The position numbers were made by a program, and so were the translations under genes. A stretch of DNA of 64,000 bases from assembly GCA_964508135.1 (NCBI GenBank), contig CAZDSU010000008.1, positions 57,914-121,913 of the forward strand, in the 5' to 3' direction. The notes beneath the pieces are model-generated. The model saw only the letters and a list, made by a program, of their open reading frames with translations, did no database searches and was not told where the DNA came from. Below are positions 9,280 through 17,645 of this stretch, piece by piece. Source of the stretch: UBA6168 sp964508135. GTDB lineage: Bacteria; Bacteroidota; Bacteroidia; Chitinophagales; Saprospiraceae. Each line of letters opens with the position of its first letter. Positions within the stretch are counted from its first letter, which is position 1.

Positions 9280-9511
9280 AGAAATCTACTTTTTAGTTAA
9301 TAATTGATTGTGTTTTGAGGGGATTGCAGCATTGCTTTATTGTTGAACTGTTGGGGGTTGTTGCCAAAACTTACCAGCCAATTCAACCATCAAACAATCA
9401 ATCCCGTCTTGACGGACACCCGCTTCCATCACCTTTCGTGCCATTGGAGAAAAGGTGACGTACTGTCATTTTTAAAGATAAAATGGCGCAAAATGGCGTG
9501 TCAACTTGACA

Positions 9512-9585
9512 CTTGTGGCCGCCCAATTTATTGGGCAGGCCGTTTGAGTTGACACGGCCTGCCCAATAAATTGGGCGGCCACAAG
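9512..9585. repeat. Perfect 32-bp inverted repeat upstream of rlmN
   Basis: The arms at 9512-9543 and 9554-9585 are perfect reverse complements around a 10-base loop. Each arm contains an inner near-palindrome, GCCCAATTTATTGGGC. A second small palindrome, GTGTCAACTTGACAC, lies at 9498-9512, and part of it (AGTTGACAC) recurs in the loop at 9548-9556. The rest of the 9280-9606 gap holds word-repeat sequence (TTGTTGAA, CAATCAA) and the weak groES -7 candidate. Confidence 0.85.
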
Positions 9586-9606
9586 CCAATTCGCTAACTT
9601 TGCAGC

Positions 9607-10659
9607 ATGACAGAAACAACCACCAGAATTGACATTCGGCAGCTTGGCAAAGCCGATTTGGTTGCCGCCTTCGGCGAAAAGGGCGAACCGAAGTTCCGGG
9701 CGAACCAGGTTTGGGAGTGGCTTTGGAATAAAGGGGCGCACTCCTTCGTCGAAATGACCAACCTCTCCAAGCCGCTGAGGGAGTGGATGGATGGGCACTT
9801 TGTCATCAACCACATTGTTGAGGACAAGGTGCAGCACAGCAACGACGGGACCATCAAAACCCGCTTCCGGCTGCACGACGGCCACCTCATCGAATCAGTG
9901 CTAATTCCTGTGCCGGATGACCGCCGTTTCACGGTCTGCGTTTCGAGCCAGGTTGGTTGCAGCCTCACCTGCAAGTTTTGCGCAACGGGCCAAATGAAGC
10001 GGGTGCGCAACCTCGACGCCGCCGAAATCTATGATCAGGTGCTGCTGGTGAACCGCCAATGCGACGCGACTTTTGGCCATCCATTGACCAACATCGTGTA
10101 CATGGGCATGGGCGAACCGCTTCTAGCTTATCGCTCTGTGATGGAAAGCATCGAGCGAATCACCTCGCCGGAGGGTTTGGGCATGTCGCCAAAGCGGATC
10201 ACCGTAAGCACGGCGGGCATTTCGAAGATGATCCGACAATTGGCCGACGACAACACACGGGTAAACCTCGCCCTCTCGCTTCATGCGCCAACCGACGAAA
10301 AGCGCAACGAAATCATGCCCATCAACGAGCAGAACAACTTGGAGGTACTGATGGATTCGCTCGAATATTTTTACCAAAAAACGGGCAACCGCTTGAGCTA
10401 CGAGTACATCGCCTTCAACGATTTCAACGAAAGTTACGACGACGCAGTGGCATTGCTGCGGCTCTGCCAACGCTTCCCGGTGAAGGTGAACATCATCGAA
10501 TACAACCCGGTAGAGGGGCTGGAATTCGTGAAGGCCAGGGAGGACAAGATTGACCGTTTCGCAAGGTTTTTGAGCGAAAACGGCGTGATGACCACTGTGC
10601 GCCGTAGCCGTGGGAAGGACATTGATGCGGCTTGCGGGCAGTTGGCGAACAAGGGGTAA
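9607..10659 (+). CDS. rlmN: 23S rRNA (adenine2503-C2)/tRNA methyltransferase RlmN
   Basis: This 350-residue radical-SAM enzyme methylates C2 of A2503 in 23S rRNA and A37 in some tRNAs. The [4Fe-4S]-binding triad C118-x3-C122-x2-C125 lies in GCSLTCKFCATGQ. Other matches are YMGMGEPLLAY, the SAM-binding ITVSTAGI, and the NIIEYNPVEG block. The C-terminal DIDAACGQL carries the methyl-accepting cysteine. The length and ends are normal. The ATG at 9607 lies 22 bases after the long inverted repeat, so the 5' leader is likely to contain a strong hairpin if transcription starts upstream of it. Confidence 0.97.
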   Translation: MTETTTRIDIRQLGKADLVAAFGEKGEPKFRANQVWEWLWNKGAHSFVEMTNLSKPLREWMDGHFVINHIVEDKVQHSNDGTIKTRFRLHDGHLIESVLIPVPDDRRFTVCVSSQVGCSLTCKFCATGQMKRVRNLDAAEIYDQVLLVNRQCDATFGHPLTNIVYMGMGEPLLAYRSVMESIERITSPEGLGMSPKRITVSTAGISKMIRQLADDNTRVNLALSLHAPTDEKRNEIMPINEQNNLEVLMDSLEYFYQKTGNRLSYEYIAFNDFNESYDDAVALLRLCQRFPVKVNIIEYNPVEGLEFVKAREDKIDRFARFLSENGVMTTVRRSRGKDIDAACGQLANKG

Positions 10660-10661
10660 TT

Positions 10662-10803
10662 GAACGGTGAACTTTGAATTGTGAACTGTGAACTGACTGG
10701 ATGTGCATCGGTTTTAGAAAAAAAACTAATGAGGCATTTGTTTGCTTTACATTTGTCTTTCATTGAAATTAGTTCACTGTTTACAATTTTCAGTTCACCG
10801 TTC
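10662..10803. repeat. Word-repeat inverted pair (GTGAACTG type)
   Basis: The arms at 10662-10696 and 10769-10803 are imperfect reverse complements (roughly 28 of 35 positions). They are built from repeats of GTGAACTG and CAGTTCAC. The space between them holds the promoter element at 10748. The same word recurs as a tandem run inside the Sua5 gene at 17951. Confidence 0.7.
10748..10755 (+). promoter_or_regulatory. -7 element before the EAD/TonB-dynamin pair
   Basis: TACATTTG matches TAnnTTTG exactly and lies 77 bases before the ATG at 10832. A clear -33 TTTG at the usual distance is missing. Confidence 0.4.
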
Positions 10804-10831
10804 ATCATTCACAGTTCATAAAACTCCCGCC

Positions 10832-12691
10832 ATGAAAACGTTGGAAACCATTCAAACTGAACTTCGTGGAATCGTCTCACAGGGCAACGACCTTGCAATT
10901 GCTGTTTTGAAAAAGCGGCTCAAACCTGAGACAGAAAAGTACCAAGCATTGCTGGCACTGGAGGCTAATTACCACGAGGTTAGCCGTCAATTGATTCAAG
11001 ACATCATCACGGGCGAGGTAGCAACCGTGGAGTTCAACAAATGCAGAGAGTCGCTGCTGGAATTTATCAATAACCTTCAAGCTGCCGATGTGCCGGAACT
11101 GGCCATTACTTCAGCAGATGGGAGCGGAATGGCCGATGTTTACAACGGTGAGGTGTTGTACCGCATCCCGAAAAAAATGGCCGTTGGGGTGGAAGAAGAG
11201 TGCATCGTCAGGTTGGCGTTTGACCGGAAGCTGCTGCTCCACGATTTTCAAGTGCAGGTTGGGGATGTGATGAAGGATTTGCGGATCGCCGACGTGATGG
11301 GCGTCGAGTTGATTGACCCGAACAGCGACAAGGCATTTGCCATCACCACGGTGAACGACACCGTGCAAATCGTGGAAAAAGACTTGGTGACGGAGTGGAT
11401 TTTTTGCGTGACGCCGTTGAAGGAAGGCCAATACCCGCTGGTGCTCAAGATTTCCATCATTGAAATAGTAAATGGCATCGAGCGCAGGCGAAACGAAGTG
11501 TTGAAGGAAAGAGTGGAGATAATGCTGACCCTAAAAGCAAGTGAGCTGGTGACGGAATTCAAGAAAGGCTACACCTGGCAAGTGGTGGATGCTGACGAAC
11601 AAAGGGCGGCGGCAGGCGGCGGATCAAAGTCTGCACCACCGGACAGGATTCCTGGCGCACCTAGGCCACCGATGCCCAGCCCCGCTGCACCCAGTCCAGT
11701 CCCCATGCCCCAAGCGCCAAATGCGTCGAAGGCAGTCGGGTTGGGGCTGATCGGGAAGATTATTGCAGGAGTAGCAGTGCTGGTGATCGGAACGGTAGCG
11801 GTGTTGCCGTTCCTCGGCCAAAAATCTGCTACAGAGGTGGCGGTAACCAAAAGCGAAAAACAACTGAAACGGCTTCGTGCGAACGCAAACCGGCAAGAAC
11901 TGGAGGATTTTGTAAGGGAAAACCAAGGAACGCAGGAGGCCGAAACGGCAATGATGGTGCTTGACAGTATTGAGGACCGTTTTTGGCAGTCAGCTTTGGC
12001 TTCGAATGACTACCAGGACGTGCAACAATACCTCGACCAATACCCGGATGGGAGGTACACTGCTGACGCTGCCCATCGAATGGACGAATTGAACCGGGGT
12101 GATGTTGCGGCAGCTGATACAACGGACATCATTGAAGTAGAGGCGGTAGAAGCCGTTAAGGAAATTATTTCCGATACGCTCAAGGAAGAGAAGAAGCCGG
12201 TCTCTCCGAAAAAGCCTGTAAACAAGCCAAAACCACCAGCAACAAAGCCAAAAACGACACCGAGCAAATCCAAACCGGAGCCAGTCAAACCCAAAGTTGA
12301 ACCTGAAAAACCAGCTCCCATTGACCCAAACAAACCAGTTTCTTTCATTTCCGCTGCCCGAAAACCGGTTTACAAAAACTGCGGCAGTTCCAATAGGGAA
12401 AAGGAAGAAAAATGCACGGTTGACAAAATTCATAGACACCTGAAAAGCAGAATCGAGTACCCGCAGGAGGCACTGAACAATTCAATCGAAGGCACGGTGG
12501 TAATCAGCTTCGTCGTGGAGCGTGACGGCTCGATTACGGATGTTAAAGCCCTGAACGACATCGGTGGTGGATGTGCTAAGGAAGCCGTCAGGTTGGTAAA
12601 AACATTGCCCAAATTCAAGCCGGGCCTCAACGGAAAAGGCGAGGCAATCCGTGTCCAATACACGCAATCCATCCGTTTTACCCTTAAATAA
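10832..12691 (+). CDS. Membrane protein: EAD-like N-terminus, TM, TonB C-terminus
   Basis: The 619-residue protein has several parts. Residues 1-88 are helical and resemble effector-associated domains of the EAD11 type (pattern ALLALEANYHEVSRQLIQDI...ESLLEFINNL). Residues 105-235 form a beta-rich domain that I cannot name. A proline-rich linker is followed by one membrane span (about 301-327), a helical stretch with DYQDVQQYLDQYPDGRY, and a Lys/Pro-rich spacer (about 445-510). The TonB C-terminal domain (530-619) has EGTVVISFVVERDGSI and IGGGCAKEA. Such EADs recruit partners in bacterial conflict and signalling systems, whereas TonB transmits proton-motive force to outer-membrane receptors. 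The combination is unusual. The start at 10832 gives the N-terminal domain directly; the open frame upstream runs through repeats. The dynamin-like gene follows after 89 bases. Confidence 0.7.
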   Translation: MKTLETIQTELRGIVSQGNDLAIAVLKKRLKPETEKYQALLALEANYHEVSRQLIQDIITGEVATVEFNKCRESLLEFINNLQAADVPELAITSADGSGMADVYNGEVLYRIPKKMAVGVEEECIVRLAFDRKLLLHDFQVQVGDVMKDLRIADVMGVELIDPNSDKAFAITTVNDTVQIVEKDLVTEWIFCVTPLKEGQYPLVLKISIIEIVNGIERRRNEVLKERVEIMLTLKASELVTEFKKGYTWQVVDADEQRAAAGGGSKSAPPDRIPGAPRPPMPSPAAPSPVPMPQAPNASKAVGLGLIGKIIAGVAVLVIGTVAVLPFLGQKSATEVAVTKSEKQLKRLRANANRQELEDFVRENQGTQEAETAMMVLDSIEDRFWQSALASNDYQDVQQYLDQYPDGRYTADAAHRMDELNRGDVAAADTTDIIEVEAVEAVKEIISDTLKEEKKPVSPKKPVNKPKPPATKPKTTPSKSKPEPVKPKVEPEKPAPIDPNKPVSFISAARKPVYKNCGSSNREKEEKCTVDKIHRHLKSRIEYPQEALNNSIEGTVVISFVVERDGSITDVKALNDIGGGCAKEAVRLVKTLPKFKPGLNGKGEAIRVQYTQSIRFTLK

Positions 12692-12704
12692 TTTCAATGT
12701 TAGT

Positions 12705-12776
12705 GGGTTTTGATAGTTTAGAGGGTTAAGTTCCACACCCATAAAACTTTCTCAACCCGTTAAACTTTCTAAACCC
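12705..12776. repeat. Word-repeat inverted pair (GGGTTTAGA type)
   Basis: The arms at 12705-12730 and 12751-12776 match as reverse complements at 21 of 26 positions and fill most of the gap between the two genes. The arms are imperfect and no T-run follows, so attenuation rather than firm termination is possible. Confidence 0.6.
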
Positions 12777-12780
12777 TTTC

Positions 12781-14502
12781 ATGACAAAAATTCTTGACGA
12801 TAAACTCCAGGCGGCCCGTTCGCACATTGACGAAATCGCCAAAGACCTGCACGAGCTTACCATTGACATCGCCCATGAGCAACTCCGCCAGACGGTCAGT
12901 GAGTTGCGCAATCGCATCAACGAACCGTTCATGTTCGTCATCGTGGGCGAGGTGAAATCGGGGAAGAGCAGTTTTGTGAACGCCCTTTTGTCAACGGGAA
13001 AGGAGGTCTGCAAAGTGGCCCCGCAGCCCATGACCGATACCATCCAGCAGGTGATTTGGGGTGAGAAAGAGGAGGTCATCACCATCAATCCCTACCTGAA
13101 AAAAATCACCCACCCGGTCGAAATCCTTCGAGAAATCGCCATCGTGGACACGCCCGGCACCAACACCATCGTGGAGCACCACCAGGAAATCACCGAGCGG
13201 TTCATCCCGTCCAGCGACCTCATCGTCTTTGTGTTTGAGGCAAAAAACCCCTACCGACAGTCGGCTTGGGAGTTCTTCGATTTTATAAATACAGAGTGGC
13301 GGCGCAAGGTGATTTTTGTGCTGCAACAAAAAGACCTGATGGCTGAAAACGAATTGCCCATCAACGTGCATGGCGTGGTGCAACACGCCCAAAAAAAGGG
13401 CATCGAAGCACCGCATGTTTTCGCCGTGTCGGCCAAGATGGAGCAGGAAGGCGAGTACCTTGAGAGCGGCTTTTTGCCCCTTCGGGAATACATCCGGGAG
13501 AACATCACCGGTGGCAAGGCACCCATCCTGAAAATGAAAAACAACATCAGCACCTGCCGAAACCTCAACGAGCGCATCGGCAAGGGCATCGAAGACCGTC
13601 GGCTACAGTGGAAGGCCGATAAGCACTTTCGCCAAGAGGTGACGGAAGCCCTTGAAAAACAGGAGATCAAGTCGCTGCGGCAAGTGGACATGCTGGTAGA
13701 AAACCTGCTGGGTGGCTATGACCGCATCACGCTCCAGAAGGAGGAAGAACTGGTGGAAGGGCTTTCGTTTTTCAGCCTGCTCAAGCGCACCATTGCTGGT
13801 ATTTTCACCAAAAAAGCCAGTGCGCAGGAGTGGTTGGAGGCACTCGCCAAAGACCTCGACCAGCAGCTCCACCTCGAACTGCAAAACAAGCTCAACGACA
13901 ACGTGGCAGACCTCGCCGACAGCATCCAGCAAATGGCGAAGATGATTGACATGAAAATCCACCAGAGCGAGACCATCCTGCGCAACAACCACGAGATTTT
14001 CAGCGACATCGCCGAACGGCGGTCTATGGTCATGCAGGAATTGCAGGAGACTTTCACCCGATTCCTCAACCGCCCGGAGAACTTCAGTGCCGACCAGCTT
14101 TTCCCCGACAAAAAACCTGGCTCCGCCAGCATCGCCACAGGCAGCGGGTTGGCGGTGGTGGGCATCATCCTCGCCGCCGTGACCAAGTTGGCGGTCTTCG
14201 ACGTGACGGGCGGCATACTGACGGCGGTTGGTGTGCTGTTCGCTGGGTTCACTTCTGCGGCCAAGAAACGCAAGATTATGGAGGGCTATCAACAAGAAAT
14301 CACCAATGGTCGTGAGCTGCTGGAGACGGAGCTGTCTGGCAAGTTGCGCACCTACGTGACGGGAATCAAGGAAAAGATTGATGCCAATTTTGAGGATTTT
14401 GATACCATGCTGGAGCGGGAAATGATTCAGATTTTAAAGTTGGAGGAACGACAGGGCGGGATTGAGGAGCGGTTGGCGATGGTGGAGAAGGATTTGGAAT
14501 AG
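12781..14502 (+). CDS. Dynamin-like GTPase
   Basis: The 573-residue protein has a dynamin-type G domain. The G1 P-loop GEVKSGKSS lies near residues 55-63. A G2 threonine candidate is in PQPMTDT, G3 is DTPG near 123-126, and a G4-like QQKD lies near 180 in place of the usual NKxD/TKxD. Long helical segments follow. A hydrophobic hairpin at about 453-490 (GLAVVGIILAAVTKLAVF and a second stretch) is typical of bacterial dynamins that dip into membranes. Such proteins remodel membranes, and some protect cells against phage or membrane damage. It follows the EAD/TonB gene on the same strand and precedes a restriction-modification pair after 44 bases, so a shared accessory role is inferred, not shown. 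Confidence 0.82.
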   Translation: MTKILDDKLQAARSHIDEIAKDLHELTIDIAHEQLRQTVSELRNRINEPFMFVIVGEVKSGKSSFVNALLSTGKEVCKVAPQPMTDTIQQVIWGEKEEVITINPYLKKITHPVEILREIAIVDTPGTNTIVEHHQEITERFIPSSDLIVFVFEAKNPYRQSAWEFFDFINTEWRRKVIFVLQQKDLMAENELPINVHGVVQHAQKKGIEAPHVFAVSAKMEQEGEYLESGFLPLREYIRENITGGKAPILKMKNNISTCRNLNERIGKGIEDRRLQWKADKHFRQEVTEALEKQEIKSLRQVDMLVENLLGGYDRITLQKEEELVEGLSFFSLLKRTIAGIFTKKASAQEWLEALAKDLDQQLHLELQNKLNDNVADLADSIQQMAKMIDMKIHQSETILRNNHEIFSDIAERRSMVMQELQETFTRFLNRPENFSADQLFPDKKPGSASIATGSGLAVVGIILAAVTKLAVFDVTGGILTAVGVLFAGFTSAAKKRKIMEGYQQEITNGRELLETELSGKLRTYVTGIKEKIDANFEDFDTMLEREMIQILKLEERQGGIEERLAMVEKDLE

Positions 14503-14546
14503 CGGAATATTTTTATCAAAATTGCCCAATAAAAAAAGGAAATCGC

Positions 14547-15314
14547 ATGGCAGCAATATTGAGTTACATGCCCAAAGTGGTCATTCCAGCGGAGAAATTG
14601 AAAAGTTGGGGCGAACTGTGGTTGGGGGATACAAATCCTGAAACGGGAAAAACGAAGAATCCAAACAGTTTTGACAGGCAGCAGTCGGTCAACTTTGCAT
14701 CATTTATAGACAAAGCAGTTGCAGAGTCACTGGCAAAAATGCTTGGAGGACTTCCAGTAGTTGCGGGTTCTTCAAAAAAATTGATTCCATCACAAGCGGA
14801 TTGTGTAGAGATGGGGCCTGCAAGAATTATTGGTGGGGTAAGGCCACAAAATTTTGATGTTGCTTACCGCCCAGATGGGGTGAGGATTGCTTTTGATAGC
14901 AAGACCTTGAACGATTTAAAAAGCGTGGGGAAGAATTGGCAAAACATGGTCAATGATTTGGCAACAGAGGCAGCGACTGTTCATACCCGTTTTCCGTATG
15001 CAATAGTGGCTTTTATGGTTGTCATACCTGCCCCAGCACTTGGTACGAAACAACAAGCTGATTTGGTTAGAACGTTGGAGAGAATGGCATCTAGAAAAGA
15101 TGTGCTGAATCAATCGCACCTTGCCGAAGCTATATCATTGGTTATTTGGAATCCAAGCGACGGCAGTATCAGTGATACAATACCTGAAAATGATTCTGTC
15201 TTAAGAATTGAAAAATTTTCTAAAATCCTTTATCCACAATATTTGAACCGCTATAAAGGACTTCCACCCCATGATGAGGCTGGTGATGAAACTGAAGAGA
15301 GCATTGATGACTGA
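14547..15314 (+). CDS. Putative type II restriction endonuclease, PD-(D/E)XK type
   Basis: The 255-residue protein is placed directly before an adenine methyltransferase gene with an 18-base gap, the usual layout of a restriction-modification pair. A probable PD-(D/E)XK active site is visible as Asp104 (NFDVAYRP) followed by D117-S-K119 (IAFDSKT). I do not recognise the specificity family, and the target sequence cannot be read from the protein. The C-terminus is acidic. The gene and its partner are richer in A+T than the flanking dynamin and Sua5 genes, which suggests horizontal transfer. The ATG at 14547 is the first one after the dynamin stop. Confidence 0.65.
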   Translation: MAAILSYMPKVVIPAEKLKSWGELWLGDTNPETGKTKNPNSFDRQQSVNFASFIDKAVAESLAKMLGGLPVVAGSSKKLIPSQADCVEMGPARIIGGVRPQNFDVAYRPDGVRIAFDSKTLNDLKSVGKNWQNMVNDLATEAATVHTRFPYAIVAFMVVIPAPALGTKQQADLVRTLERMASRKDVLNQSHLAEAISLVIWNPSDGSISDTIPENDSVLRIEKFSKILYPQYLNRYKGLPPHDEAGDETEESIDD

Positions 15315-15332
15315 CCAAAAAAAAAGTTAGAA

Positions 15333-16985
15333 ATGAATTTATTTTTTGAAACAAATAAGGTGCCTGCAACGGAAAGAAAACTGCGTGGAGGCTATTATAC
15401 ACCAGGGAAACTTGCCAGCTATTTAGCGGATTGGGCAATTAGTAAGGATAGCTGTCGGGTTCTCGAACCAAGTTGTGGGAATGGGAATTTTTTAGTACCA
15501 GCTCTAAAAAAATTGCGAGATGTTTGCTCAGAGAAGTTCTGTATAACTGCTATTGAATTAGAAACGGACGAAATGCTTGCTGCTCAAACTAGAGCTAAAG
15601 CGGCAAAAGGGGAAGTAGATTGGAGGTTTGGGGATTTTTTTCAACACTTTTCGGATTTGAGCAGTGAAAAGCCTTATGATGTAATTATTGGAAACCCACC
15701 ATTTATTAGATTCCAGAACATTGATACAAATATTAGGGACATCGCATTTTCTCATTTGAAGAATGCGAATTATAAACCAACTAAGTTGGCAAATATCTGG
15801 GCGGCATTTGTTCAGTTGAGCATTGAATTGTTAAATATCAATGGGCGAATGGCTCTTGTACTACCAGCGGAGTTGTTGCAAGTAAACTATGCCGAAGAAC
15901 TAAGGTCAAGGCTAGTAGCATCGTTCGATAACATATTAATTATAGGATTTCGAAAACTTGTATTTCCAGATATTCAGCAAGAAGTGGTTTTACTGCTCGC
16001 TGACGGCAAGCGAGTAAATGACGGGAGATTGTCTGACATCCATACATTAGAGTTGGAAGACGGAGAAGAACTATTGAAGTCAGTTGATTTAACACATGCA
16101 GTGAAGCATTTGCCAGTGAAACATACCCACCCTGGCATGAAATGGACTTCTTTGTTTTTGTCTTCCGATAAATTTTCAGCCTTGGAAAAAGTGGCCAAAC
16201 ATCCTAGTCTTGTCCCACTTGGAAAGCTCGCAGATGTGGATGTTGGATTGGTAACTGGCAGAAACAGCTTTTTTGTGATTAAAAAAGAAAGGATGCAAGC
16301 ATTGAATGCAGAATCATTTACTTCTCCAATCGTTGGTAGAACAAATGGCTTAAAATCATTGATATTTAATGCCTCAGATTTTGAGGCACTTAGCAATTCA
16401 AACCCAGCTTTTATACTAGATTTTAATAAAAAAAAGACAGAAGAAATACCAAGTTCTTTGCTCAAATATATTTCCCACGGTGAAAAAGAAGGCGTAAACA
16501 AGGGATATAAATGCAGCATTAGAAAGCGTTGGTTTGATGTGCCTTCCATTTATACGCCCGATGCCTTCTTGTTTCGGCAAATCCACCGTTACCCTTTGCT
16601 TGTAGTCAACGATGCAAAAGCTACTTCGACAGATACCGTCCATAGGGTAAGGGTAAAAGAAGGAGTTGCCCCAAGGAAATTAGCCTGCTCATTTTTTAAT
16701 TCTCTGACGCTTGCATGGTCCGAAGTTGCTGGAAGAAGCTATGGTGGCGGCGTATTGGAATTAGAACCGAATGAAGCAGAAAAATTACCCATTCCATGGA
16801 ATGCTGATTTGGATATTGACATAGAAAAAGTGGATAATCTACTGAGGAAAGGGCAAGAAATTGAAGCCTTGAATTATGTTGACAATATAGTATTGAATGG
16901 ATTTTTGGGGCTTTCAGAAGCATCAATACTGGAAATACGAGGTGCTTGGCAAGAGTTGCGGGACAGAAGGATTAATAGGAAATAA
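15333..16985 (+). CDS. N6-adenine DNA methyltransferase (gamma class)
   Basis: The 550-residue protein has SAM-binding motif I (LEPSCGNGNF, about residues 43-52) and catalytic motif IV NPPF at 121-124. The motif order I to IV with a C-terminal target-recognition region is that of gamma-class (TaqI/Eco57I-like) adenine methyltransferases. It starts with ERKLRGGYYTPGKLA, the usual YYTP motif X. It is expected to protect host DNA at the site cut by the upstream endonuclease. At 550 residues it lacks a fused nuclease, so the separate upstream gene fits that role. No controller (C) protein gene is seen. The base composition is AT-rich like its partner. Confidence 0.88.
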   Translation: MNLFFETNKVPATERKLRGGYYTPGKLASYLADWAISKDSCRVLEPSCGNGNFLVPALKKLRDVCSEKFCITAIELETDEMLAAQTRAKAAKGEVDWRFGDFFQHFSDLSSEKPYDVIIGNPPFIRFQNIDTNIRDIAFSHLKNANYKPTKLANIWAAFVQLSIELLNINGRMALVLPAELLQVNYAEELRSRLVASFDNILIIGFRKLVFPDIQQEVVLLLADGKRVNDGRLSDIHTLELEDGEELLKSVDLTHAVKHLPVKHTHPGMKWTSLFLSSDKFSALEKVAKHPSLVPLGKLADVDVGLVTGRNSFFVIKKERMQALNAESFTSPIVGRTNGLKSLIFNASDFEALSNSNPAFILDFNKKKTEEIPSSLLKYISHGEKEGVNKGYKCSIRKRWFDVPSIYTPDAFLFRQIHRYPLLVVNDAKATSTDTVHRVRVKEGVAPRKLACSFFNSLTLAWSEVAGRSYGGGVLELEPNEAEKLPIPWNADLDIDIEKVDNLLRKGQEIEALNYVDNIVLNGFLGLSEASILEIRGAWQELRDRRINRK

Positions 16986-17030
16986 GTTGGTGCTGTTTTA
17001 AGGCTACAAAATCTTGAACTACACAAAGTT

Positions 17031-17633
17031 ATGAGAGCGCACTATTTTATAATTTTTCTTCTTCTCATCGCCGCCTGCAACGCCGACCCCGGCGTCATCT
17101 CCGACGATGATGCCACGCCAACCGGCCCCGGCGAAATCTTGGAATGTGATTCATTACCAGCGCCCAATTCCGTGTTTTCAAATGCCATTGGGGAAACGCT
17201 GGTTTTCACGGATTCAACTGGTCATAATTTCGACACCTTGCGTTGTGTGGAAAACACAGCAGAAGAAGTTAAGTCCGAATTATTTGGAGGGCAATATTGC
17301 CAGCGTCAATACACCACCGCTTTTTCTACAAACTGGCTCCCAGCGCCAGAAATATATTCCCTGGAATTCAAGAACAACACCTTGCCCCGCTTTACATCGC
17401 TTTCAGCATATTCAGTTCCTTTCGAAGATTTTTCGGCATTTGACCAACGGTTCACAGAAGTAGCTGGTATCTACGAGAATGTTGTCAGCGTAAATGGGAA
17501 GTCATTTTACCATGTTTTTTCTTACAACTGTAGTTCCAACGCTGCTTGCACCTTTGCACAAGCCTTTGTTTTTTCATTGAACGAAGGGCTGGTTGCCATC
17601 AAGCGGCAAGACGTTTGGTGGACGAAAAAATAG
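17031..17633 (+). CDS. Hypothetical lipoprotein
   Basis: The 200-residue product has a signal peptide ending in the lipobox LIAAC, with the lipidated Cys at residue 16, followed by a low-complexity acidic linker (SDDDATPTGPG). The mature part holds several cysteines and looks beta-rich. No known domain is recognised. It lies 45 bases after the methyltransferase and 12 bases before Sua5, with a composition closer to the latter. Confidence 0.65.
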   Translation: MRAHYFIIFLLLIAACNADPGVISDDDATPTGPGEILECDSLPAPNSVFSNAIGETLVFTDSTGHNFDTLRCVENTAEEVKSELFGGQYCQRQYTTAFSTNWLPAPEIYSLEFKNNTLPRFTSLSAYSVPFEDFSAFDQRFTEVAGIYENVVSVNGKSFYHVFSYNCSSNAACTFAQAFVFSLNEGLVAIKRQDVWWTKK

Positions 17634-17645
17634 CAACGCAGCCGA

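Noticed and set aside
9280..9400. CIRCE/HrcA operator upstream of groES
   Set aside because: No TTAGCACTC-N9-GAGTGCTAA inverted repeat is present; only word repeats and a weak -7-like element are seen.
10742..10831. N-terminal extension of the EAD/TonB protein from a TTG at 10742
   Set aside because: The extra 30 codons are made of the GTTCAC word repeat and would follow directly on the -7 element; the ATG at 10832 begins the folded domain.
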